Positions 1 through 8,358 of a stretch of DNA of 39,310 bases are shown one piece after another; positions within the stretch are counted from its first letter, which is position 1; each line of letters starts with the position of its first letter. The translations under genes and the position numbers were made by a program. This DNA comes from Alphaproteobacteria bacterium. Its GTDB lineage: Bacteria; Pseudomonadota; Alphaproteobacteria; TMED109. The stretch is taken from positions 1 through 39,310 of the forward strand of contig JAJDYI010000022.1 in assembly GCA_022825235.1 (NCBI GenBank). Reading direction: 5' to 3'. Below the pieces are notes generated by a model. The model saw only the letters and a program-made list of their open reading frames with translations. It was not told the origin of the DNA and ran no database searches.

Positions 1-195
1 TTCACGGGGACGCCGGAACTGGGGCTCGGGCTCTCCGAGGCCGGCCGCGACTGGCGGCTGGGATGGCGGCTCGGGCTCGCGGAGACGAGGCAAGCCGCGT
101 TCAACCTCAGGCTCGAGGGCACGCGGTGGGAGCCCGCGAACAACAACGGACAGCCGCAGCATCGGGTGGGGCTCACCGCGAACATGCGCTGGTAG
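1..195 (+). CDS. C-terminal end of an outer-membrane beta-barrel protein (partial, 5' end outside window)
   Basis: The open frame runs from base 1 to a TAG at 193-195 and gives 64 residues. The peptide alternates hydrophobic and polar residues in short strands (for example GLGLSEAGRDWRLGWRLGLA, then a strand around FNLRLEGTRWEP). It ends in ...LTANMRW, so an aromatic is the last residue. That pattern is typical of the last strands of autotransporter or other Gram-negative outer-membrane barrels, where a terminal Phe or Trp serves as the BAM recognition signal. The N-terminal passenger or rest of the barrel is not in the window, so nothing can be said about function. The 123 bases between this stop and the next gene (eda, opposite strand) show no recognisable feature. 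Confidence 0.55.
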   Translation, partial: FTGTPELGLGLSEAGRDWRLGWRLGLAETRQAAFNLRLEGTRWEPANNNGQPQHRVGLTANMRW

Positions 196-318
196 GGGGC
201 GTGGCCGGAGAGGCCATCTGACATGTCGGTCTCGGCGCGGTCAGCGTCGACGGCGGGGTCGTCGTCGCCATGTCGACGGAACGTTCCGGGACGTCGGGCG
301 AGAACCGCTCCGTCGGCC

Positions 319-966
319 TCAATTGTTCCGGACGGCCAGTGCGGCCGCTTCGCCGGCAAGGCGTGTGACTTCGTCGAACCTGGATGCCCGAACGAGTGCA
401 GGATTTACGAGCCAACTCCCGCCGCACGCGAGGACATTGGACAGCGCAAGATAAATTCCGAGGTTGCTCGGACCGATGCCGCCGGTCGGCAGGAACCGCA
501 TCGAGGGATACGGGCCGGACAACGCTTTGAGGAACGACACGCCCCCGCTGGCCTCGGCAGGAAAGAACTTGACGGTCTCAAGGCCGAAGCCCATGGCCTG
601 TTCGACTCCGGTTGGATTGTTGATGCCGGGGATGATCGGCAAATCCAGCTCGACGCAGGCTTCAACGACAGCGGGATTGAAGCCGGGCGTGACGACAAAC
701 TGGCTGCCAACTCGATAGGCCAGTTCCACCTGATCGACATTGAGAACTGTTCCGGCCCCCACCAGCATGTCGGGAATTTGCTCTCGCACGATCTGGATCG
801 AATCCGCCGCCGCTTCCGATCGGAACGTGATTTCAGCAACGGGCAAACCACCCGCTAAAAGCGCATTGGCAAGCGGCAGTGCGACCTCGGAGCTATCCAG
901 GTCGACGACCGGCAATACCCTTGCTGCGCCAAGCCGCGCCAAGACGCTCCATATATTCTCCGTCAT
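319..966 (-). CDS. eda: 2-dehydro-3-deoxy-phosphogluconate (KDPG) aldolase
   Basis: Class I aldolase that splits KDPG into pyruvate and glyceraldehyde-3-phosphate, the last step of the Entner-Doudoroff route. With the ATG at 966 the protein has 215 residues. The catalytic residues then fall exactly on the E. coli Eda numbering: Glu45 and Arg49 in AEITFRS and the Schiff-base Lys133 in ETVKFFPAEAS. This is why I prefer the ATG over an in-frame TTG five codons upstream (981). Other family segments are GAGTVL, VVTPGFNP and FLPTGGIG. The usual PG..TPSE stretch reads PGINNPTG. The gene lies 75 bases downstream of kdgK on the same strand and is probably cotranscribed with it. The pair converts 2-keto-3-deoxygluconate to KDPG and then cleaves it, which suggests use of uronate- or gluconate-derived sugars. 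Confidence 0.93.
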   Translation of the reverse strand: MTENIWSVLARLGAARVLPVVDLDSSEVALPLANALLAGGLPVAEITFRSEAAADSIQIVREQIPDMLVGAGTVLNVDQVELAYRVGSQFVVTPGFNPAVVEACVELDLPIIPGINNPTGVEQAMGFGLETVKFFPAEASGGVSFLKALSGPYPSMRFLPTGGIGPSNLGIYLALSNVLACGGSWLVNPALVRASRFDEVTRLAGEAAALAVRNN

Positions 967-1041
967 GGTCTTCGATCCCAACTCGCTTTGAATTGCAACG
1001 GACGCGTCTGGACCTTCGTCTTCTGAGGTCGGACGAGCATT

Positions 1042-1944
1042 TCAGCTGCGCGCAATCAAGGCTCCCGACGCGCCAACCACCCGGGAGGCGATCTTGTGAC
1101 CGGCCAAGAGGCATCGCCCTTCGTCTTCGCCGCGAAGGAATGCCGCCAGATAACCGCCGTTGAAACTGTCTCCGGCCGCGGTCGTATCAACGACATCCGG
1201 AGCTGGAGCGAATTCGGGATGAGCGCGGCGAGCGAGCCGTGGCGACACCGGGCCGAGCGCCCCCCGTTTGATGGCGCAGGCATGCCAGTCCGACGCGGCG
1301 AATCGTGCGATGACAGCCTCCTCGTCCGCATCGCCGAACAAGGCGATTTCGTCGTCAACCGAAGGCAGGGCAATGTCGGCCACCTGCCACATCTCGCGGA
1401 CCGAGTGGCGCGCGATCCCGGCATTCTCCCAGAGCTGCGGCCGGTGGTTCGAATCGAAGGCGACATGGCACGCGCCGCGCTCCCGCAATTCGCGCAAATG
1501 CGTGATGAGGCGCCGGCGGGCCGAAGGTTGCAGGATGGCCAGCGTTATGGCCGAGAGATAGACAACACTTGCGGCCGGCAGGAAAGCGAGGGTCTCACCG
1601 GATGCGAACATTCGGCGGGCCGCGGAGTCACTTCGCCAATAGTGAAAGCTGCATTCGCCGGTGCTGTCGGTCGACACGGAATAAATACCGAGATGACGGT
1701 CCCGGTCCCGGTCGACCTGCGAAACATCGATCCCCTCATCTTTCGCCGCGCTCAAGAAGGCATGGGAGAGGGGATCACGGCCCACACGCGTGTAATAGCC
1801 AATACGTGCCGATGAGCCGAATTCCCTGGCGCAATAGACCGCTGTGTTGAACGTATCGCCTGCAAACCCAATACGGAAGTCGACCGTCGATTCTTGCCGG
1901 ATCTCGGCCATGACTTCGCCGATGGCGAGCAGGTGCACTGTCAC
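1042..1944 (-). CDS. kdgK: 2-keto-3-deoxygluconate kinase, PfkB family
   Basis: PfkB/ribokinase-family sugar kinase of 300 residues. It begins with a GTG at 1944 (MTVHLLAIGEVMAEI). The N-terminal substrate-binding part contains GFAGDTFNTAVYCARE, as in KDG kinases. The C-terminal PfkB signature is DTTAAGDSFNGGYLAAF; the Asp in AAGDSF is the catalytic base of the family, and the common GAGD is AAGD here. The specific call (KDG rather than fructose or ribose) rests on the overall pattern and on the immediate downstream eda. The product KDPG is the Eda substrate. The GTG overlaps the stop of an upstream minus-strand ORF by four bases (GTGA), suggesting translational coupling. Confidence 0.88.
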   Translation of the reverse strand: MTVHLLAIGEVMAEIRQESTVDFRIGFAGDTFNTAVYCAREFGSSARIGYYTRVGRDPLSHAFLSAAKDEGIDVSQVDRDRDRHLGIYSVSTDSTGECSFHYWRSDSAARRMFASGETLAFLPAASVVYLSAITLAILQPSARRRLITHLRELRERGACHVAFDSNHRPQLWENAGIARHSVREMWQVADIALPSVDDEIALFGDADEEAVIARFAASDWHACAIKRGALGPVSPRLARRAHPEFAPAPDVVDTTAAGDSFNGGYLAAFLRGEDEGRCLLAGHKIASRVVGASGALIARS

Positions 1945-2252
1945 AAGTCCGCTGCGGCGGCGGACATGCTGGGTTTCCCGTGCCCGCCAACTACCTTGTC
2001 GCAGAAAGGAAGCAGCGGGACTTTTTCGTGATCGTGCCGCATCGCTTCTCCGGTGTCCTCGACCAAGGGATCGATCATATCCGTGACCTGCTGTCCTGGA
2101 ATGGCTCCGTCGCCACGCCAGGCCGATTTCGGAAGGCGCCGGGCAATGATCCCATTGGATCGCGAGGCGTAAATCAGCTTCTCTTCACTGCCGGCTTCGA
2201 GGTTGCTGGCGCACCCGCCCTTCCAGCATCCTAGGCCCCAAGGTCGGGACAT
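1941..2252 (-). CDS. Unidentified 103-residue ORF coupled to kdgK
   Basis: An ATG at 2252 opens a 103-codon frame whose TGA overlaps the GTG of kdgK by four bases. That arrangement is common in real operons. The second half reads like ordinary protein (for example GAIPGQQVTDMIDPLVEDTG and EKVPLLPFCDKVVGGHGK) with about two thirds G/C in third positions. The first third (MSRPWGLGCWKGGCASN) is less convincing. I do not recognise a family. It may be a small genuine gene, the tail of a truncated gene, or chance. An 84-codon frame on the opposite strand covers the same bases and cannot be excluded. The remaining 60 bases up to the plus-strand monooxygenase show no clear promoter. Confidence 0.3.
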   Translation of the reverse strand: MSRPWGLGCWKGGCASNLEAGSEEKLIYASRSNGIIARRLPKSAWRGDGAIPGQQVTDMIDPLVEDTGEAMRHDHEKVPLLPFCDKVVGGHGKPSMSAAAADL

Positions 2253-2312
2253 CGCTGCAGCAGGCGCTGCCTATTCGCACTTGCGCTGTAGACTGGCGGG
2301 CGTGCAGGAACG

Positions 2313-3842
2313 ATGCGGGGCGAAGCGATGGAAGAGTTCGATGTCGTCATTGTCGGTGCAGGTCTCTCCGGAATCGGCAGCGCCTGCCACCTCATGCGGT
2401 GCTGCCCCACCAAGAGCTTCGTAATTCTGGAAGGTCGTCAAACCATCGGCGGAACCTGGGATCTCTTCCGCTATCCGGGAGTCCGTTCCGACAGCGACAT
2501 GCACACGCTGGGGTACGCGTTCAAGCCCTGGACGGAAGCCAAGGCCATCGCCGACGGACCATCCATTCTCAGGTACGTCAACGAGACGGCCGACGAGAAC
2601 GGCGTCCGTGACCACATCCGCTTCGGACACATGGTGAAAAACGCGCACTGGTCGAGCAATGATGCCACCTGGACAGTAGAAGCAGAGCACGAAGGCAAGG
2701 TGGTGCAGGTCTCGTGCAACATGCTCTTGTTGTGCGGCGGCTACTACAACTACGAGAATCCGTACCGGCCGGTCTGGGATGGCGAAGCAGACTTCGAGGG
2801 GACGGTCGTCCACCCGCAGTTCTGGCCCGAGGACCTGGATTACCGGGATCGAAACGTCGTGGTGATCGGCTCCGGGGCAACGGCCATGACGCTGGTGCCA
2901 GCGATGGCGATGGGCGGCGCCCGCCACGTCGTCATGGTGCAGCGCTCCCCCACCTACGTAGTGTCATGGCCCAGCCAGGACCGGATCGCCAACTTCCTGC
3001 GCCGCATTCTCCCGGTCCGGTGGGCGTACGCCATCACGCGCTGGAAGAACGTCAGGCGCCTTCGCAAGTTCTATCAGCTCACACGCACGAAACCCGAACG
3101 GGTGCGGGCCGTGCTTCTCAAGATGGTGCGCCAGGCGCTGGGGCCGGACTTCGACATCGACACGCACTTCACGCCCCAGTACAACCCGTGGGACCAACGC
3201 CTCTGCCTCATTCCGGATGATGATCTTTTTAACGCCATCAACCATGGCACAGCCAGCGTCAGGACCGAAGAGATCGACCGGTTTACGAAGGACGGCCTGA
3301 AGCTGATCAGCGGCGATGTGGTTGGGGCAGACATCATCGTGGTCGCCACCGGCCTGCGTCTGCAGATGCTCAACGGCGTGTCGCTGAGCGTGGACGGCAG
3401 GCCTGTCAACCCGCCTGATCACTGGTCGTACCAGGGCCTGATGCTGTCGGACGTGCCAAACCTGATCCTCACCTTCGGCTACATCAATGCGAGTTGGACC
3501 CTGCGCGCGGACCTTACTGCCGAATATGCCTGCCGGGTGATCAACGAACTGGAAAGAACCGGCAACCGCCAGGCCACACCTCGCCTGTCGGAAGCGGACC
3601 GGACGGCGATGCCTGCGAAGCCGTGGATTGACGACTTTTCGTCCGGATACATCCAGCGGGAGATGCACCGCTTTCCCAAGCAGGGAGACCGGATTCCCTG
3701 GCGCAACACGCAGGATTACAAGACGGACAGGAAGATCGTAAAGCGTGCGCCGATCGATGACGGCGTGCTCGAACTCTCCCACCCGCACGGCGCGCGAGGC
3801 GCCCGCGCTCGGACACCTGCCGAGGTCGTCCACGCTGCCTGA
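2313..3842 (+). CDS. Flavin-containing monooxygenase, Baeyer-Villiger (EthA-like) type
   Basis: Class B flavoprotein monooxygenase of 509 residues that would use FAD and NADPH to insert oxygen into a ketone or oxidise a heteroatom. The N-terminal FAD Rossmann motif is VVIVGAGLSGIGSA, followed by GGTWDLFRYPGVRSDSDMHT. The Baeyer-Villiger fingerprint FxGxxxHxxxW is present as FEGTVVHPQFWPE. The NADPH Rossmann motif is VVVIGSGATAMTLVP, and the downstream VVATG motif is also present. Length and motif order match the EthA-like group. An ATG at 2313 has an AGGA just upstream, with tight spacing; an in-frame ATG at 2328 would give the more usual MEEFDVVIVGAG start. The substrate cannot be read from sequence. 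A ThDP-dependent decarboxylase-like gene follows 114 bases downstream on the same strand. Confidence 0.88.
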   Translation: MRGEAMEEFDVVIVGAGLSGIGSACHLMRCCPTKSFVILEGRQTIGGTWDLFRYPGVRSDSDMHTLGYAFKPWTEAKAIADGPSILRYVNETADENGVRDHIRFGHMVKNAHWSSNDATWTVEAEHEGKVVQVSCNMLLLCGGYYNYENPYRPVWDGEADFEGTVVHPQFWPEDLDYRDRNVVVIGSGATAMTLVPAMAMGGARHVVMVQRSPTYVVSWPSQDRIANFLRRILPVRWAYAITRWKNVRRLRKFYQLTRTKPERVRAVLLKMVRQALGPDFDIDTHFTPQYNPWDQRLCLIPDDDLFNAINHGTASVRTEEIDRFTKDGLKLISGDVVGADIIVVATGLRLQMLNGVSLSVDGRPVNPPDHWSYQGLMLSDVPNLILTFGYINASWTLRADLTAEYACRVINELERTGNRQATPRLSEADRTAMPAKPWIDDFSSGYIQREMHRFPKQGDRIPWRNTQDYKTDRKIVKRAPIDDGVLELSHPHGARGARARTPAEVVHAA

Positions 3843-3956
3843 CGCCACGCCGGACGTCCCATTCTCCGCGAGCGCATGCATGCCTGGTCGCCCGCCCGCC
3901 GGGGGACGGCTGCAGCGCTATCTTCCCGACGACTCCTACCTTCGAATGTGTGAACG

Positions 3957-5642
3957 ATGCCTGACGCTATGAACAGTATCTTCGGCCGCGAGGCCTTTCT
4001 CGCACTGCTCGAGAGCGAGGGGGTGTCCCATCTGTTCGGGAATCCCGGGACCACCGAACTCCCAATCATGGCCGCGCTCCCCGACCGGCCCGCGATCACC
4101 TACGTCATGGCGCTGCAGGAATCGCTGGTGGTGGCCATGGCGGACGGCTATTCGCGGGCGTCGGGCGATCTGAGCGCCTGCAACGTCCATGTTGCGCCCG
4201 GGCTCGGCAACGCCATGGGGTCGCTATACAACGCGAAGTGGATGGGCTCACCAGTCATCGTCACTGCCGGCCAACAGGAGCAAGGGCACGGGCTCACCGA
4301 GCCGATGCTCTATGACCCCCTGGTACCGATCGCGCAGCCGCTCGTGAAGTGGGCGGTCGAGGTCAACCGGCTTCAGGACCTACCACGGATTGTGCACCGC
4401 GCGGCCAAAGTCGCAATGACCCCGCCGACAGGGCCGGTATTCATCTCGCTGCCGGGCGACATTCTCAATGAACAGGACGCGCTAGAGCTCGGCCGACCCA
4501 CACGGGTGGATACTTCCGGCCGTCCAAGCGATGCGGGGCTCAACCGCCTGGCGGACCGACTACTCGCGGCGCGGCGCCCGGTCCTCGTGGCCGGACACGA
4601 GATCGCGACCGCCGATGCCCTCAAAGAAGCGGCCGCCCTGGCCGAACTGCTCGGCGCTCCGGTGTATCAACAGACGGTCTGCGACGGTGCCCACTTCCTC
4701 TCCGAGCATCCGGCATTCATGGGCGCGCTGACCCGCGATCAGCGACAGGTTCGCGAAACGCTCGCGCCCCACGACCTGATGTTCTGCGTCGGCTCCGACG
4801 TACTGCGCATGTCGGTGTTCAGCGAGACCGACCCGATGCCCGACGACATGGCCGTGGTCCAGCTGGGTCTTCGCGACTGGGAGATGGGCAAGAACTACCC
4901 CGCGGAACTCGCGCTGCGAGCCGACGTGAAGGAAGGTCTAGCCGCCCTAGCCGCCGTGATCGAGCGCAAGCGAGGCCCGGACGGCGCCCGGAAGGCGGCA
5001 GCGGCGCTTGCGGCGCTCGGTCCGTCCAACTGGTCCGCGAACCGCGAGGCCCTTCGCACAAGCGCGCTGAATGGTGCAGGTGCAACGCCGATGCCGCCGT
5101 CGCTGGCAATGCTTCGGATCGTGGATGCCCTGCCCGACGACGCGGTCATCGTCGACGAAGGGATCCTCAGCACCCGCACGCTCCCCTCGCTCTATCCGTT
5201 CCGGGACTCCAAGGCGCTCTTCGGTCTCGGCAGCGGCGGCATCGGATTCGCGATGGGCGGGGCGGTCGGCGTGCAGCTCGCACTTCCAGATCGTCCCGTC
5301 GTCGCCATCGTCGGCGACGGCAGCGCCATGTACAGCATCCAGGCCCTCTGGACCGCCGCCAACGCCAAGCTCCCGATCACGTACGTCATTGCCAACAACG
5401 GCGGCTACCGGATCATCAAGGAGCGGCTGAAGTCGTTTCACGGCGTTGAGCACTACACCGGCATGGAGTTCAAGGACCCGCCGATAGACTTCATCGGACT
5501 GGCCCGCTCGATGGGGGTGGGAGCTCAGCAGATCACGGACCCTGACGAAATCGCGCCCGCCATCGCCGATTCGACCCGACGCAACGGGCCGACGTTGCTT
5601 GATGTGGTCGTCGACGACGGGTTCGGAAATGAGGGACGTTAG
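3957..5642 (+). CDS. Thiamine-diphosphate enzyme, benzoylformate decarboxylase-like
   Basis: ThDP-dependent enzyme of 561 residues, probably a 2-oxo-acid decarboxylase or lyase. The N-terminal PYR domain has HLFGNPGTTELP and MALQESLVVAMADGYSRASG; Glu55 in LQES is the conserved Glu that activates the cofactor. The C-terminal PP domain carries the ThDP/Mg signature, beginning VGDGSAMYSIQALW and closing with VIANNGGYR. Compared with benzoylformate decarboxylase as I recall it, the active-site His in NVHVAPG is kept. The Ser in the PGSNE segment is Thr here (PGTTE), and I see no counterpart of the second active-site His. A strict mandelate-pathway function is therefore not supported. Start choice is between ATG 3957 and ATG 3969; neither has a strong ribosome-binding site. 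It may be cotranscribed with the upstream monooxygenase. Confidence 0.82.
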   Translation: MPDAMNSIFGREAFLALLESEGVSHLFGNPGTTELPIMAALPDRPAITYVMALQESLVVAMADGYSRASGDLSACNVHVAPGLGNAMGSLYNAKWMGSPVIVTAGQQEQGHGLTEPMLYDPLVPIAQPLVKWAVEVNRLQDLPRIVHRAAKVAMTPPTGPVFISLPGDILNEQDALELGRPTRVDTSGRPSDAGLNRLADRLLAARRPVLVAGHEIATADALKEAAALAELLGAPVYQQTVCDGAHFLSEHPAFMGALTRDQRQVRETLAPHDLMFCVGSDVLRMSVFSETDPMPDDMAVVQLGLRDWEMGKNYPAELALRADVKEGLAALAAVIERKRGPDGARKAAAALAALGPSNWSANREALRTSALNGAGATPMPPSLAMLRIVDALPDDAVIVDEGILSTRTLPSLYPFRDSKALFGLGSGGIGFAMGGAVGVQLALPDRPVVAIVGDGSAMYSIQALWTAANAKLPITYVIANNGGYRIIKERLKSFHGVEHYTGMEFKDPPIDFIGLARSMGVGAQQITDPDEIAPAIADSTRRNGPTLLDVVVDDGFGNEGR

Positions 5643-6134
5643 GACCGACGCGGGTTGTTCAGCCGCCCACACTCCGGAACCCGTCACGAACTTCCCTGCT
5701 GGAGATGGGCCGCAAGAGCGGCGCGGACGCCCGCAAGTCGCTGCTGTTGGCCATCAGCATGCCGGTCGGAACCATCGCCACGTTGACCATGAGTAGAATT
5801 ATCAACGGATCGTCCGACACGAAGAACACCCGGCATTGGGCCGGAAAATCCGGAGGGAGTGGTCAGTTTGTTGCCAGCGCGTGCCTGCGCTGAACGAATT
5901 TCTCCGCTGAGTTTGGTCCTCAGTGCTCCCGAACCCCATTGGATGGGTGCGCGGGCCCGGGCGACATGGTTTGTCTTGGACGTCCGGGCCCACGCAGAGA
6001 AAAGAGGCGGAAGCCGGTGGTGCGCCCGCTCGCCGCCGCCAAGTGTTTCCATGCAATGGAAAGCGCAGCGAAACTAATTCATAGAAGAGGCATGAGCAAG
6101 TATTCTAATGGTAAGATTAGCGCAGTCTTACGCA
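5643..6134. other. Gene-poor stretch after the ThDP enzyme
   Basis: These bases contain only short open frames of unconvincing composition on both strands. A plus-strand stretch at about 5705-5830 (LLLAISMPVGTIATLTMSR) and an overlapping minus-strand stretch (PLIILLMVNVAMVPTGML) look mildly protein-like. I cannot assign either, and they cannot both be real. Bases 6060-6120 are noticeably richer in A+T than the surroundings. The stretch leads into an inverted repeat and a broken transposase, so it is probably a decayed accessory region. Confidence 0.4.
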
Positions 6135-6212
6135 GCTCCTGCTGCCGCGTTTGGCCACCGCACTCCGGCCGGTCCTCTCGTAATCCCTTGGAGGACCAGC
6201 GGCAGCAGGAGC
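6135..6212. repeat. Nested inverted repeat (14-bp outer arms, 7-bp inner arms)
   Basis: The outer arms at 6135-6148 (GCTCCTGCTGCCGC) and 6199-6212 are perfect reverse complements over 14 bases. Inside the 50-base loop, 6171-6177 (GGTCCTC) and 6191-6197 are a second perfect pair. No T-run follows, so it is not a standard intrinsic terminator. It sits about 30 bases upstream of the first recognisable codons of the IS630 remnant and could be an end structure of that element or a separate palindromic element. Confidence 0.6.
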
Positions 6213-6240
6213 ACCAGGGAAACGGGCACGATTGTCCTTG

Positions 6241-6610
6241 ATCCCCCTTTCCTCTGATCTTCGGGTGCGTGTGTTGGCCGGGTGGCTGGAGACATCAGCC
6301 GGTAGCGCCGGCGGGCAACCACGCAGGACAACCCCGATCCCAAGGCACTGGGCGGTGACCGTCAATCGGACCGGATCGAACAACACCGAGAGCAGATCCT
6401 CGGGGAGGCAGCTCACGAGCCCGACCTGACGATCACGGGGCTGCGTCGGGCGTTGGCCAAGCGGGGCCTCGACGTTGGATTCGGTACGTTGCACCGGATC
6501 CTCGTCCGGCACCGGATGACGCGCAAAATGAAGATCGTTCATGCGAGCGAGCAAGACCGCCAGGACGTGCCCCAGCGCCATCAGGCGCAGGCCGGCGTCC
6601 AGCCCCAACT
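6241..6610 (+). mobile_element. Decayed IS630-family transposase fragment
   Basis: The N-terminal motif of IS630 transposases, PLSSDLRVRVLAGW, begins near 6244 in one frame. The next recognisable part lies in a different frame from about 6345: GGDRQSDRIEQHREQIL, then DLTITGLRRALAKRGLDV, then FGTLHRILVRHRMTRK, then HASEQDRQDVPQRH. These match the helix-turn-helix linker and the (T)RKKK.HA.EQDR.DV segment of the family. A frameshift separates the two parts, and the region between them is too short. The DDE catalytic core after QLEL, where LVFIDET would be expected, is not readable. The element cannot encode an active transposase. The 288 bases between this fragment and ugd show no further assignable coding. 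Confidence 0.7.
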
Positions 6611-6897
6611 GGAGCTGGCTTGCCTCGTGTTTCGGCCCACAATCGCGCCGGCAACTGTCCGGTGCCCGACTGCGTCAATGGTCCTCTCCCCTGTCTGTCT
6701 GACCGGCAGCGAGAATATGTCCGCACGAATGCGCCGGCCTCGCTGCCCCCGGCAGAGTCGACTGCCACGAAATCGCAACCGGAATTTGCTTTAGTGTGGC
6801 CGCGCCCGTTCCGATCGAACCGTCGTGGATCACGCGCCGAGTGCAAGACGGCCGCCACGCCGGCGCGGCGCCCTGATCAATCCAGCAGGAGCGAAAG

Positions 6898-8250
6898 ATG
6901 CAGATCGTGATCGTGGGTGCGGGCTACGTGGGGCTCGTCTCCAGTGCCTGCTTCGCTGAGTTCGGGATCAACGTGACGTGCGTCGACTCCGACAGCGAAC
7001 GAGTTCGCGAGTTGCAGGAAGGCCGCATCCCCATCTTCGAGCCCGGTCTCGAGGATCTGGTCAGGCGCAATACCGCGGCTGGCCGGCTGGCCTTTCGCGA
7101 CCGCCTGGGCGGCGCGGTCGGCAAGGCCGATGCGGTGTTCATCGCGGTGGGCACACCGTCGCGGCGTGGCGGCCATGCGGCCGATCTCAGCTTCGTGCAG
7201 CAGGCGACGCGCGACATTGCCGCAGAGCTGTCTCCCGCGGCGTCGCGAACCGTGATCGTGACCAAGTCGACGGTGCCGGTAGGAACAGCCAGTTCGATCG
7301 AGCAGATTGTCGTGGCCGCTCGCCCGCAACTGGTACCGGGACGCGACTTCGACGTCGCTTCAAACCCGGAGTTCCTGCGGGAGGGATCGGCGATCGAGGA
7401 CTTCATGCAGCCGGACCGCGTGATTTGTGGAACCGAAAGCGTGCACGCGGAACGCGTGCTCCGGGAACTTTACGCCCCCCTCAATCTCCGCAACCTGCCG
7501 ATGATGTTTACCGACCGCGCAACCGCGGAACTGATCAAGCTGGCCTCGAACTCTTTTCTCGCCATGAAGGTCTCGTTCATCAACGAGATGGCGGATCTGT
7601 GCGAACAGTGTGATGCAGACGTGGAGGATCTGGCCCAGGGGCTGGGACTGGATCCGCGGATCGGTCCCAGGTTCCTTCGCCCGGGCCCTGGCTTCGGGGG
7701 AAGCTGTTTCCCGAAGGACGCCAATGCCCTCGTCGCGATCGCCCGCGAACTTGATATCGAGGTCCGATTGGTCGAAACCACCATTCGCGTCAACGAGGCC
7801 CGAAAGGCGACCATGGCGAATCGCGTTCTCGAAGCGATGGACGGCAACATCGGCGGCAAACGAATCGCTGTCCTCGGGGTAACGTTCAAACCGAACACCG
7901 ATGATCTCCGCGAGGCACCCAGTCTGGTCATTGTTCCGAAGCTGGTGGAAATGGGTGCATCGGTGACCGCATACGACCCGGCGGGCACCGCCGCTGCCCG
8001 AATGCTCCCCCAGTTCCGGCGTGTGCGCTGGGCAGATTCCGCGGAAGCGGCGCTCCGCGCCGCCGACGCAGTGGCGGTGCTTACGGAGTGGAACGAGTTC
8101 CGCGGGCTTTCCGCGCACCGGATCGCAGATCTTTTGCGCGAACCTGTCGTCATTGATCTCCGGAACGCACTGAACGCGCAGGAGATGCGAAACGCAGGGC
8201 TTCGCTATTACGGAGTCGGCCGCGGGCGGCTTCGTCTACCGCCACCGTAG
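6898..8250 (+). CDS. ugd: UDP-glucose 6-dehydrogenase
   Basis: NAD-dependent enzyme of 450 residues that oxidises UDP-glucose twice to UDP-glucuronate, a precursor for capsule, exopolysaccharide or lipid A sugars. The N-terminal Rossmann motif is IVGAGYVGLVSSACFAEFG. The central region has STVPVGT, NPEFLREGSAIEDF and ELIKLASNSFLAMK. The catalytic Cys270 sits in PGFGGSCFPKD. The C-terminal domain has LGVTFKPNTDDLREAPS. Length fits the bacterial family. An AGGAG at 6887-6891 with six bases before the ATG fixes the start. No glycosyltransferase or other polysaccharide gene is adjacent, so its end product here is unknown. Confidence 0.95.
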   Translation: MQIVIVGAGYVGLVSSACFAEFGINVTCVDSDSERVRELQEGRIPIFEPGLEDLVRRNTAAGRLAFRDRLGGAVGKADAVFIAVGTPSRRGGHAADLSFVQQATRDIAAELSPAASRTVIVTKSTVPVGTASSIEQIVVAARPQLVPGRDFDVASNPEFLREGSAIEDFMQPDRVICGTESVHAERVLRELYAPLNLRNLPMMFTDRATAELIKLASNSFLAMKVSFINEMADLCEQCDADVEDLAQGLGLDPRIGPRFLRPGPGFGGSCFPKDANALVAIARELDIEVRLVETTIRVNEARKATMANRVLEAMDGNIGGKRIAVLGVTFKPNTDDLREAPSLVIVPKLVEMGASVTAYDPAGTAAARMLPQFRRVRWADSAEAALRAADAVAVLTEWNEFRGLSAHRIADLLREPVVIDLRNALNAQEMRNAGLRYYGVGRGRLRLPPP

Positions 8251-8358
8251 GGCGCCCGGCCGTTCGCGCCGGTTCACTTCCCGGGCCAGCCGTGCGATTG
8301 TCACGCGCAACCGTTCGTGATGGACCGGTAACTCCCGCAATTCGGAGCGCAGAAGCCA

